Assembly (NCBI RefSeq): GCF_026914265.1
Contig: NC_069126.1
Location: 35,591,725-35,655,724 of the forward strand
Length of the DNA: 64,000 nucleotides
From: Mya arenaria
Lineage: Eukaryota > Mollusca > Bivalvia > Myida > Myidae
Reading direction: 5' to 3'
The position numbers were made by a program, and so were the translations under genes. This document shows positions 23,651 through 35,575 of the stretch, piece after piece. How positions within the stretch are numbered: the first letter of the stretch is position 1; the number at the start of each line of letters is the position of its first letter. A model generated the notes under the pieces. The model worked only from the letters and a program-made list of their open reading frames with translations. It searched no databases and was not told the origin of the DNA.

Positions 23651-25051
23651 TACTATGAACGCACAACCGCCGCCTACAGCGGACCGTTACAGTTGTACTA
23701 TGAACGCACAACCGCCGCCTACAGCGGACCGTTACAGTTGTACTATGAACGCACATCCGCCACCTACAGCGGACCGTTACAGTTGTACTATGAACGCATA
23801 TCCGCCGCCTACAGCGGACCGTTACAGTTGTACTATGAACGCACATCCGCCGCCTACTGCGGACCGTTACAGTTGTACTATGAACGCACATCCGCCGCCT
23901 ACTGCGGACCGTTACAGTTGTACTATGAACGCACATCCGCCACCTACAGCGGACCGTTACAGATGTACTATGAACGCACATCCGCCGCCTACAGCGGACC
24001 TTTACAGTTGTACTATGAACGCACAACCGCCGCCTACTGCGGACCGTTACAGTTGTACTATGAACGCACATCCGCCGCCTACAGCATACCGTTACAGTTG
24101 TACTATGAACGCACAACCGCCGCCTACAGCGGACCGTTACGGTTGTACTATGAACGCACATCCGCCGCCTACAGCGGACCGTTACAGTTGTACTATGAAC
24201 GAACATCCGCCGCCTACAGCGGACCGTTACAGTTGTACTATGAACGCACATGCGCCGCCTACAGTGGACCGTTACAGTTGTACTATGAACGCACATGCGC
24301 CGCCTACAGCGGACCGTTACAGTTGTACTATGAACGCACATCCGCCGCCTACAGCGGACCGTTACAGTTGTACTATGAACGCACATCCGCCGCCTACTGC
24401 GGACCGTTACAGTTGTACTATGAACGCACATCCGCCGCCTACAGCGGACCGTTACAGTTGTACTATGAACGCACATCCGCCGCCTACAGCGGACCGTTAC
24501 AGTTGTACTATGAACGCACATCCGCCGCCTACTGCGGACCGTTACAGTTGTACTATGAACGCACATCCGCCGCCTACAGCGGACCGTTACAGTTGTACTA
24601 TGAACGCACATCCGCCGCCTACAGCGGACCGTAACAGTTGTACTATGAATGCGCATCCGCCGCCTACAGCGGACCGTTACAGTTGTACTATGAACGCACA
24701 TCCGCCGCCTACTGCGGACCGTTACAGTTGTACTATGAACGCACATCCGCCGCCTACAGCGGACCGTTACAGTTGTACTATGAACGCACATCCGTCGCCT
24801 ACTGCGGACCGTTACAGTTGTACTATGAACGCACATCCGCCACCTACAGCGGACCGTTACAGTTGTACTATGAACGCACATGCGCCGCCTACAGCGGATC
24901 GTTACAGTTGTACTATGAACGCACATCCGCCGCCTACAGCGGACCGTTACAATTGTACTATGAACGCACATCCGCCGCCTACTGCGGACCGTTACAGTTG
25001 TACTATGAACGCACATCCGCCGCCTACAGCGGACCGTTACAGTTGTACTAC
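23646..25051. repeat. 45-bp minisatellite array 2 (about 31 units)
   Basis: Same 45-base unit and orientation as array 1, but more homogeneous, with nearly every unit full length. Most variation is the tacagcgg/tactgcgg choice and a few cacatccg/cacaaccg changes. Three frames stay open over most of the array, including one starting at ATG 23645. No domain or codon bias supports a protein. It lies about 750 bases upstream of L4. Confidence 0.95.
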
Positions 25052-28000
25052 AAGAAAGACCATTGATGCAAAGCATCAAAGTGCGCCGTTTAATAGTTTA
25101 TGCATTTGTTATATGTTGAAAAACAAGGAATGTCAAGGCCAACAAGCATATTATGGTGCAACGAACCGCATCCAGGAAATTCTCAAAATATTTGTAGTAT
25201 TGTGCTTGACAACATAGGCAAAAGCATTGAAATTGAAGAGTTTCAAGTTGAACATTTCATTAGAGGTGTAGCACATTAATGAACACGACAGAATTAGGGT
25301 ACTTTTTGTCATTGTCACCTATCCATATACCAAGTTTTATTTCAATACCATAAGTAGTTTTAAAGTAATGCTCTGGTCAACAAAAAGCGGCAAAGGGCAA
25401 TAATTATGTAGTTAGCTGAAATACAGCTACATGTATAGTCATTGTGCACTGCACTTCCTCTCGTTGTGCTAAATACCATTGAATGATGTTTAATGAAATT
25501 CCAAAAAAGTAGTTTTCTAGTTATACTCCGGACAGGAAAAGGTACAAAGGGAATAACTCTTGCAATACACTGAAATAGAGTTGTTGTTCATGTACACTGC
25601 AGTTCTAATCATATAGGGGGAGGGGGCAACGTCACCATGCTGGAATGACAACTTGTAAGGAAGAATAAATTTCCTCATTCATCATACAGAAATGATATAA
25701 AAAAAACAATTTAACATTTTTGTAGTACTTTAATAACCATTATCATTTCGTCTGAAAGTTGCAAACATAAATAGAACATAAATATTGAACTGTTATATAA
25801 AAATTGAACATTGTTTACTAGATGAAATGCATTTATAACATAACATGCCTTGTTTTAAGCTGTTTAATGATACTAAAATTTAATGTAAAATTGCATAAAA
25901 ATCTGATCAATGGAGTTAAAATGTACATGGTAAAGAAAAATGGCTGTTTTTAGTTGATAATGATATTAACACAAAAACAGCATGTGTCTTATTGGACAAT
26001 GGCAATTTTTTCAAAAATGATCAAAATAACGCATTCAAACTGAATATGTATCAGACTATGTATGAAAGAAATAATACTGTCTCTATTTTTCACAAAGGTT
26101 TTGAAATACAACAACGCACATATAAGCATAAATAGGCCAAATATGCAAAAACATAATAGTAAACAATGTGTGAAAGTGATACTGAACTTTCTCTGTGCAT
26201 TAAATGAATATATACCAGAAAAGCAATACTAAATCAAGTCCAAAATGAATAATAATATGAAGAACACCCCTTTATGAATATCTTCATAACAAATCAGAGT
26301 ACATGTAAACAATAATCATTTATATCATTAGTATCAAATGTGTCTAGTTTAAAGTGTGTTTTCATTTGCATTAAATTACATTGAAATATATACCAGAAAA
26401 GCAATTATATTTTTTTAAATGTATAAGAAACTGAAGACAACAAAGAATAACACCCATTTAGGAATATCTCCAAAACAAATCAGAGGTCACCTAAACAATA
26501 ATCATTCATATAATTAGTATCAAAGGTGTCTAGTTTTTGTGTGTCTGTTCATTATCTTTAAATGAGCATCTTTAAAGTGAAACTCTTATTTGAATTCAAT
26601 ACATATAATTGTATTTATAACACACATCAAATTGACTGATAAAACAATAAATACTTACTAAATAATGCATTTACTGAAATATTGTTTACTGATAACAAGC
26701 TTGTGACCCTGTTTATAATAGCAGAAAGCATGACAAATATTAAATGATTGGTGATTGCTTAAAGATTTACTGTGGTCTACTATAGTATCACAAGGCAGAA
26801 ATACGATGTTTTATGTTCATTCTTCTTAGCAAATTGAACTCAAGATCCTTAATTCATTAGAAACATTGTTGTTGACATCTATCAACCCATTTTTAAAAAA
26901 AATCAAAACAATAATATTAATTGTGATAAGTCTTATTTGGGAGTAAGAGTGCATCTTTAAAAATAGTGTGTGTTTTTTTTTCACTTAAATATGTAACAAT
27001 TCAATTTGACAAATGAGACAAAAAAAATAAGTAAGGAAATAGAAGTAGTAAATGTACATAATACAAAACAACAACAAAAATTGACAAAGCTCAATATAAC
27101 AGGAAATCTATATGAAAACAAAAATCCTTAAAGGCCATAATTATTTAAACTGAATTAAGGTATTTATAAGTAATACACACTTTTATAAAGCTTTTACCAA
27201 CAACATAGTTATTATCATGGTACACTATGGGACTTTTATCCAAATTTTGAAGATTTTTTACTGTGAATTAAAAATATTTTGTCTATAATTGATTTTTTTT
27301 CACATTATCAGAGATTATGAAATAAACACAACAGTTTCTGGTAAAATAAACTTCAGTTGACAGAAAACTTAAGTTCAACCGAACATATTATTGATACACA
27401 TGGAAAAAAATCATTTTGATTGATCTTAAGAGTCTTCGGGACAGAGCAGTATTTCGATGTTTGAAAATATATAGCAGTTTCATCAATTCATACAAAATAT
27501 TTAATAATAAAACAACCTGCTGAAATCATTGTAAATATTTTCCATGATGTTTAATGAACAATTTAAAAGACAATTTATGATAGTTTACCGTTCAGTTTTG
27601 AAGAAAATATACATAATGTCATGTAACTATACATTTTTATAGCTAATATAATGCTTAAAAATCAGCCTTTTTCTTGTAAAACTTGATAAAGCGTAATTGG
27701 ACTTATTCATAAAATGTAATCATTCAAATAAATGAATTTTACTTATGATACTAACTTAGAATTCAGATTTAAAAACAATAAATGTACTTTTAAATTAAAA
27801 TATGTAAAAAAACAAGAACACTAAGTAGGCGGTAATGCCCCTCCAAAAATGTCAGAGTGAAAGTTCTCAACTAATGACTTTTTAATATTATAACATGTAA
27901 ACAGTCTCTGTGGGTAATCAATGTCTATTTGTTTTATTTAGTCAATGGTATTCTTACATTTAGAATTTTTCACAATAATTCTTCACTCTTCAACATTTGA

Positions 28001-28150
28001 AGTTTGGTTTGTTCCCATGCGTTTGTACTTGTAGTGTGTGCACAGATGATAATTACTCAATGCTGAGTCAATGCTGATTTGGTTTTCATGCCCCTTCAGG
28101 TTCTTTACCCATCTAGAATGTTTAGTGTTGTAAAAGGAAAAAAAGTACTT
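25052..28150. other. Gene-free AT-rich region with minor repeats
   Basis: Bases 25220-25640 contain two or three diverged copies of a 150-base unit marked by ataccatt and tttaatgaaattcc. Beyond that the sequence is AT-rich, with a loosely repeated segment around 26200-26560 (phrases ataccagaaaagcaat and aaacaataatcatt recur). No exon or ORF worth reporting is seen. Confidence 0.45.
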
Positions 28151-29047
28151 TCTAACTAATTAGTATAGATAATAATACTGCCATACATATACAAAATAAA
28201 ATATAAACAGTTTAATATTTCTCGACATTATTTTTAAAAAATAACAACAAGCTGATACATACATGTATATAATATAAAGAAGATTACTAAATTTATCAAT
28301 AGAATTCATCATCATCATCACCATCACCACCACCACCACCACTGGATTTTTAAATACAGTGAGTTTATAAAACAACAAACACCAACTTAAATATGTTTTA
28401 TATGAAATACTCACATCATCTCTATCAGATGTGACTGCCTTGTGGATAGACATGGATGTCAAATCTGTCTCAATGATCCAACAAAGTATTTAATGCAGGC
28501 TGGAATTCTTCATATAACCCCGATTTGTTGACTTAGTAATATTCAGTCATTTTCCTGCCTGAAAGAAATTAGACTTCTGATTATTAAGCAACAGAAACTA
28601 CAACTGTAAAATACAAATGCACATGTATTAATTATACATTCTGCACTAATATCCGTTTTAGCCAAGAGTAAGGGTTGGTAGGCACAAATGTGTAGTTGTT
28701 GTGCATATGGTTGATAATGATTCACAACAGTATGGCGTTCAACGAGACCTACACCAAGCAAATGAATGTCGCTTGTGTCCAATCTGTAGTGGCTTCCAGC
28801 CCGAAACCATGTACATCTTTTCTTACAGGTTTATTTTGAAAATATGCAGTTTGTAAACAAATAATGGGAATGTTCATGTATTGTGGTATGTTAGAAATAG
28901 GTCACATACCAAAACACATCATTTTTAAACAAAACTTTAAGTCTAATATTTTTCTAAGATAAAACAATCAAATAAAAGATTACATACTCATATCATGATA
29001 TACATAAATGATGTACATAAGTACATTTAAAAATATGTAACATGTAC
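28151..29047. other. Gene-free stretch with a CAT/CAC microsatellite
   Basis: Bases 28306-28342 form a (cat)n/(cac)n run. Short open frames here have no recognisable features. Nothing else is seen. Confidence 0.4.
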
Positions 29048-29332
29048 ATAATGCACCAGTCAATTGTAACCACGACCCCCCCCCCCCCCCCAGGTCTGGG
29101 GATATGCCGGGGATAGCCGGGGAAATGGGCTGTGTTTTTACCTTTCAGGTGGCCTCGCAGTGCCGGGTGAATGCTGTGGTTTTGTCTTTGAGCAAAATAT
29201 ATGGCGGAAATTTGACCGTCAGTTCGTCCCCACAGGACGAGAATTTTACACGGGGTTGGCTGGACCGAAAGTCAAAGTCCAAGCTATTCCTCGGACCTGG
29301 GGGGCCGTGGTTACAATTGAATGATGCATTAT
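29048..29332. mobile_element. MITE of about 285 bases with terminal inverted repeats
   Basis: The left end (ataatgcaccagtcaattgt, then aaccacg) and the right end (cgtggttacaattgaatgat, then gcattat) are an inverted pair of about 30 bases. A run of about 16 C follows the left end and ggggggcc precedes the right end. The interior is GC-richer than its surroundings and has no real ORF. Related elements are frequent in mollusc genomes as far as I know. Confidence 0.8.
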
Positions 29333-30347
29333 AAGTAGATATAAAGTATGTAACATGTATATTTATAGTACATGTAAAAATATTAACACGCTGTCTTAAC
29401 ATTTAGCAAATAAAAATGATTTAAGAATTCAAAAGATAAATTAAAAAACAAACATTTTTGAACACATAAACGTACACAACTACTCAAGGATACTTACATG
29501 AATAGCCCGTTGATACGAATATCCCAGTTCCATGCTGATTGTTGACATTCGTTTTTTCGACAGGAAATCTTCTCTTACGCGTATTCACTTATAATCCATG
29601 TTTTACTAAAATGACTCAAATTGTTAGATGTATCGTAATCAACTGCCAGTGTGCACTTTTAGTGTTTACTTATTTTAAACGTATATTCATGATAAAACAT
29701 CACATAGTTTCCAACTATTAAACGACGATGTAGAAATTCCATTGACCTATGAATAGCGGGGAAATACCTTCTGGTTCTAAAAATAGCAACATCCGGATAT
29801 GTGTAGTGTTATAAAAATAAAACAACTCGGGGGCAATCGTAATAAAATTTTACTAATGTCACCTTCAACACATTAACAAATAAAGTTAGGTGAACATTGA
29901 ATTCCAATATCGATTAAATTAAAGAAAACAGCTTACCTCATTGTTTATCAATGCAGTAAACATAACAAAATAACATAAAATATAATTATTCCCATTCACA
30001 TAATTACCGGTCCACACATTTTACATTTCATTCGGAACTCCTCCGAATGTTTACATTTTCGGCACATGATATTACAGGTAACCAATCGGAAAACGTAAAC
30101 GAATCTAGAACAGTTATTAAACTCATTTGTCGTTCTTCCGATATAATGTTTTGAAGATAAATTGAAGACAATCTATTCAACCATAAATAGCATTTTTAAC
30201 ACCCATGCAATCGCCACCCATTTGCATTTTTTAATCATAATAAAATAACAGTAAAACCCAACTGTCAATCAACGTAAAAACCGCTCCTACCACTAATTAA
30301 TATAAATTCCCATTCCATAATAGGCGCGCACTTCAGTGCGGCGCCAA
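29333..30347. other. Gene-free stretch before D3
   Basis: AT-rich, no gene seen. A short perfect hairpin CATTCGGA-actcc-TCCGAATG lies at about 30029-30049. The sequence changes abruptly at 30348 into a copy of CFAP45-tail sequence. Confidence 0.4.
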
Positions 30348-32345
30348 TAATGTACTTGTGTTTATGTAGGTAATGTTTTATCCAAGTTAAGGCTTAAGAA
30401 AAACTTGTTTTTGTGCCAACTAGGCATTCTTTGACCAAAGTTATACAGGTAATATTGCATAGTTTTGTAACAAATGCAGATGATTTTTAATAAACAGTTT
30501 AAAAGATATGATTTGAAATAATAGGTTGCTCATGTGTGCCAGAATACCATTAACTAAATGGTTATGTACGATTTCTTTAACATTCCTGAGTTTGACTTGC
30601 ATTGTAAATATTTATTTCCTGAAATTTACTTTTTTCAGTTTGAAAATATCAAACATCACATACATGAAGTATTTTTTGTGCAATCAACTGTGATGTGACT
30701 CTGGTATCTGGTGGAATGTTTCCTGTTCCAATGGAGTAGTGTGCCCTCGAATCAGGATTCGATCAGAAAAAATGTCGGGAGATCAATGATTATAGTGAAA
30801 TATTATGTCAGTGTTACAAATTTAAATAAATGGTTTGCTAGAAAAATGAAATAAACTTTGCCCTAACTGGCAAATAAAGTTTATAGATATTAGAAAAGAT
30901 ATAATGACAAAATAAATATTGATTACAAAATAAGATGTCACACACTTGATTATTTGATTTATTGATCATTTTGATGAGATTAAGAAATTAGTTTCAATTT
31001 CTATTGTTTGTTTCATTGGCAAGAATACTAATCCATTGATACACACAAACTTACTCCTGTATTATATCAAATTAAGACCAATACGAGAAATGGTTCAAGG
31101 TCAAAACAGCGTGTTTGCATTATTTGTATCATTTTTTTTTAATATTCTTCCACTTCACAATAAACCCTTGCATATGAAACCAAAATAATACACCAGACAT
31201 CAAATGTTCAGAATTATTGATCATAGGACACCTTAGGGTTAAAGTCTGTTGTTGTAGCCTGTTGATGGACTTTAGGATGTTTTCATTTTATTTTCCTGCT
31301 AAGTGACATAAACGCCTGTTGACGACTTTCTGCATTATATTTTATTGCATGAAAATAGCTGCCTAAACTCAATGAATGAAAAGTTATGATAGCATACGCC
31401 CTTTAAGTATTATTGACATGTACTATGAACCCTGTGGGTACTGTAACGAATCTATTGTTGTTTTACCAGAAGGATTTGGAATATTTTCCCATCTTAGTAA
31501 TTGAACGCATTCTACTAATTGTATAAACTAACTTTTGCCTGCAGTGTAACTAGTAACTAAGATAATGAAAGCAGTTTTAACAACAGTGCTAAAATAACCG
31601 TTCAGTTTGTTTTAGACATGACTTGGCCATGTTCAAGGACTGTATGACCAAATATCAGATGGTCAGGATTTTAGATAAAGATTGTCTGAAAACTACTTAT
31701 TGTAAAATAAGTTTTATGTACAAATTCAAACTAGCTGTGTATGACAAATAGACAAGTGTTCCATATTGATTGTGTTTGGCAGTTCCAGGAAAAGTTATGC
31801 GATACGATAGTTGATAAGAGAGTCTGCCGTCCAATTGTGCCCTGACATGCATAATGAGAAATGTAGATTTATTTACATTACATTTTAAAGCTGTACTCTC
31901 ACAGATTAACCGTTTTGACAACTTTTTTTATTTATTTTTTGTCCAGGAACGAGCCAATTTTTAGTTATATAAGACTAGTGACAAAAACATAGGTCGCAGA
32001 TTTTTATATTTCAGTTCGAAAATTGATATTTTATGCATTTTTTCTTAAACCGTAAGTAAAAGTTTAAGCCATAAAACATTATTTTACGAACGGAAATATG
32101 AAATCTACGGTCTGATCTTTTGTCAGCAGTCTTTTATCATTGGTTTGCAAATATTTATACAAAAAAATTGCTCTTTCCAAGACAAAAAATAAAGAACTTG
32201 TAAAAGTGGTAAGTCTGTGAGAGTGTAGCTTTAATGTTTAAATTTGCCCTAAGATCGGCATATGTATGCACACGTCTGAAAGTTGTTGTGTTACTTGCAT
32301 GTGATCAGAGAATAAACGTTATTATGGTATAATTAAATTACGATC
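30348..32345 (+). repeat. CFAP45-tail segmental duplicate D3
   Basis: Closely matches D1 (5868-7545) over about 1.6 kb, starting at ataatgtacttgtgttt. It differs by small indels and by a MITE inserted at 31885-32234. No intact exon is present. Confidence 0.85.
31885..32234. mobile_element. MITE of about 350 bases inserted in D3
   Basis: The ends ttaaagctgtactctcacag and ctgtgagagtgtagctttaa are inverted repeats. The sister copies near 7385 and 18830 lack it, and the empty site shows a single TA/TTAA at the junction. That fits a TA or TTAA target duplication. Confidence 0.85.
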
Positions 32346-32353
32346 TATGAATC

Positions 32354-32427
<74 letters not shown>
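32346..32427. repeat. (TA)n microsatellite
   Basis: About 80 bases of alternating TA immediately before the Tc1 left end, probably expanded from the element's TA target site. Confidence 0.95.
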
Positions 32428-32431
<4 letters not shown>

Positions 32432-33830
32432 TGAACAAAATTTCTAAACGTCCATTTTATGAAAATCATTAATATGAAAACTACTCAATGTTATCGACTT
32501 GAAATTTGAAACTACATCGTTATGCTTAGTACTCTATCGACTTTTATATAAAAAAAAATCACACCTTACTGTAGAGGTTAACCATGCGAGAAGATAGGTG
32601 CGAATTCCGATTTTTTAGCAAGAGAATCACGAGGATTATGATGTTAATGCTAATTTTCATATTTACGCAACACATGTTGAACTTTCAACTAGAAAAACAG
32701 AAAATAAGATAAGAATGACCATTGAAGAGCGGACAAGGGCCGTCGGCATGATTGATGCAGGTATCTCGATTCGGCTGGTATAACCAATTTTGTAAATTAA
32801 TAGAAAATTCCGATATAATATGCGAACTAATATCAAAAACGTTCTGTTTAAACCAATGACGCATACTAATCAATACATTTCATGTTGAGCGGCTGTTTAA
32901 TAGCCAACACGCGAGTATCCGTCATCTGTAGGAGAAATTTAGGCTACGTCAACGGCAAGGCGGACCGTTGGACGCACAACCGACCAATTAGCCCACAGAC
33001 CGTCCACCCACGGAAGGTTCCTGTCCTTACTGCGGGACACAGAGCAGCACGGCTAGCATGGGCGAAACGGAATCTACGGTTGATAAGAGCTGACTGGGCT
33101 AATGTCATTTTGTGGGTGAAACCAGATAGATGCTCCGTGGGTCAGATGGGTGCGTCCTCATTTATCTACAGGGGGGGGGGGCGAAACAGGGAATGTTGTC
33201 TGGTTGACGTAGAACAGTTTGGCGGTGGTTACGTGATGGTCTGGGCAGGAATATCCATGGACACAAAGACTCAACACATTCAAGCTAATCGAGGCATGAT
33301 GTTGTTGCAAGACATTGCGCCTTGTCATGTTGCACGGGGAACTCAGAATTTGCTTGCAGCAAACAACATTCGTGTTCTAGATTTTCCGGCAAAAAGCACA
33401 GATCTGAATCCAATAGAAAATGTGTGGGACTTGCTAAAGAGAAAAGTTAGGGCTTTGTCCAAGCAACACAATGCCGACGAACTCAGGCGCGATATTCGTC
33501 GGATGTGGGACATTATTCCAAAGAACTACATGCACAGATATGTGGTTTCAATGAGGTCAAGGTGCCATGTAGTATTTGCTGAAAAATGGTGGACACCCTA
33601 GCTACTAATTTTAAGACTTTCTCCTGGACAGTACACTGTGATTTAATGGTTGACTTACTTTTACATTGTTATTTCAAATGAATTAATTATTCTAATGAAA
33701 TGCAATTATATTAACATGTTTACAATTAAATGCGTAAAACGTGCGTATTTAACGAGTTTTGTATTTTGTTATTTTATTCTCACATTTCAATAAAATACAT
33801 AGTGGACGTTTAGAATGGTTTTAGTTTATA
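32428..33830 (+). mobile_element. Tc1-type DNA transposon (decayed, DD34E family)
   Basis: Inverted ends share ttctaaacgtcca (left about 32438-32453, right in reverse about 33803-33816) and the flanks are TA. The paralogous site near 7545 is empty. The transposase relic starts TIEERTRAVGMIDAG at 32715 and has a short intron whose acceptor AG is now AT. The frame is then broken by a TAG, where the sister copy has TGG, and by small indels. The longest open stretch is within 32882-33601. Confidence 0.85.
32715..33601 (+). pseudogene. Tc1 transposase relic
   Basis: Recognisable blocks: the N-terminal helix-turn-helix start (EERTRAVGMIDAG), HRAARLAWAKRNLRLIRADW, GYVMVWAGIS, LQDIAPCHVA (second catalytic Asp), then STDLNPIENVWDLLKRKV (catalytic Glu). 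There are 34 residues between that Asp and Glu, the Tc1 spacing. The first Asp region, normally like DESRF, reads WVKPDRC and has lost the motif. A stretch before QDIAPCH is deleted. The enzyme is inactive as encoded. Confidence 0.85.
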
Positions 33831-35299
33831 ATTATAAAATATTGAATGACTGAATGTGGAAATATTGATATAAAGACAATTTTCAATATAAAGCCCAAAA
33901 ATATGTGTTTTATACTTTTGGCTATCTGTCATATTATACAAACCCATGCTTCACGAATTCCTATAATTATTATACTAATGGCCAAAAGTCTTGTCCGGTT
34001 TACAAAAACTACAATATCCAAAAGTCTTGTCCGGTCTACAAAAACTACAATAGCTGTTTTGTTTTATATCGCACACTCATAAATTGAGGATTTGCAAGGC
34101 AAAAATGAAACCCATATCGGACACGACTTGATTCTTTGTTTAGCGTCACCGAGCTGGTCTGTTTCTAGCCTTCCAAAGAAAGAAAGAGCCAAATCAATAA
34201 AATAATAATGCTGTGAGTCAAAACATGTCATTTACAGCGAGAAGTTCAATTTTTAGTTGTATGTATCTGTTAAATTTCTTTTTGATCTTAATTGTGAAAA
34301 TCTATTGTTATCGTGGGCTATTTTTCATTATTCTTTTGTTGCAAAGAGTATAAGACTTCTTTTTTTCTATGAAACTTGGTTGTGTTTTTCCTGCCGAGTT
34401 GGTTTGTTTTGGTATGGCTTTACTTTTTTAGAACGACAGAAGCGTCCAACCAAAGTGGTGGTATTACATACATGATGTCCCTTAGTGTTGTTGATCTTTG
34501 GATAGTTTTAAAGTTATTGAAGTTGCTCTCCAATACAGTTACTTTATAATTGCCGCAGTTAGAATCATGTAGCGGTAAAGATATGCGCCTCTCGCTCAAG
34601 AAGCCGTTGTTTCGATCGTAGTCAAGGGTTCTAACGGTCACGAGTACTAAAAAGTTAAAACATCTTTCGCTACACTCGAGCTAGGGGTTCATATTGCATA
34701 CGTCTTCTTTGTCCTTTGTCCGACAGAGCAACTTTTTAACGTAAAAAGCTTTAGTTATTGGACAGTATGCAATTCGTATTTGAATGACATGTTGATACTT
34801 TTATAATATACACCCAGAGATTAGGATTTGGTGCAAACACTATTTAACATATATACATTTCAATACAGAGGTGTTGCATACAAATTAAAAATAACTTTGT
34901 TCGTATGTGGCATAGATCCCCTCACCCAGATTTTTTGCCAAAATGAAGAAAAGATAAAAAAAAACTGTTAAAAAGTTTCTATGGAATACTGAATTAAGAC
35001 AACACAGAGTAACATTATCATCATTATACAAAACAAAATAATTTAAATAAGAATAACCATATTACACAAAATGACTACACCCTCATTATATTGATATGCA
35101 TTAATTGAGTTGGAAGTAGCAAGTGCTAAATATATTCAGCTCCAATGAACAACTACACGTATCGCACACATTAACGCACTTGTGGCATCTCACAAATATA
35201 TTTTATCATACGCGTGTTCATCACGGCTCAATTTTTCCAAGTCTACAAATTTACACAACTGTTGAACGCAGACCCCCTTTACCAGACGATAGATAGGGA
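33831..35299. repeat. Duplicated intergenic segment and 3' flank of L5
   Basis: Matches 19500-20480 and, across the 9937-14147 insertion, 9370-9936 plus 14148-14800. A 40-base tandem duplication around aaaagtcttgtccggt lies at about 33980-34055. Remains of the 24-bp repeat are at 35010-35080. No gene is seen. Confidence 0.6.
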
Positions 35300-35575
35300 T
35301 TATAATATACATGTAATGTATCCGTCGCTGATATGCTCTTGACCAATCTGAGAGTAAGAATACAAGTCCTCATTAAAATGTTCTCCTTGGTTGTTAGGAA
35401 TCCTAATAGGATTACTGTCCTCATCATACTCGTCCTTTCCAATGGTGGTTACATATTTGCCGTCACACGATTGGCTCCTTTGTTTTCCATCCCACGGCTC
35501 CGGTCGCAGCTCCACATCAGAACCACAAATTTCGTCATAATGTTGCTCAATAGCAACAGAATTCAGCCCCTTAAC
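35300..35575 (-). pseudogene. L5 cytoplasmic tail downstream of the stop
   Basis: In-frame continuation of L5 after the TAA, open for about 90 codons and closely related to the L4 tail, including HYDEICGSD and DEYDEDSNPIR. It would be translated only by readthrough or a reverted allele. Confidence 0.8.

Noticed and set aside
23466-25217. 583-residue frame across array 2 as a gene
   Set aside because: Same reason as array 1. The frame starts at GTG upstream of the TATA-like box. Transcription of the array is kept as a finding, but a protein is not supported.
28160-28782. Small proteins at 28.2-28.8 kb
   Set aside because: Low complexity from the CAT/CAC microsatellite and AT-rich sequence, with no domain or exon signals.
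32882-33601. Intact Tc1 transposase of 239 residues
   Set aside because: The first catalytic Asp motif is lost, a block before QDIAPCH is missing, and the N-terminal part lies in another frame behind a stop.
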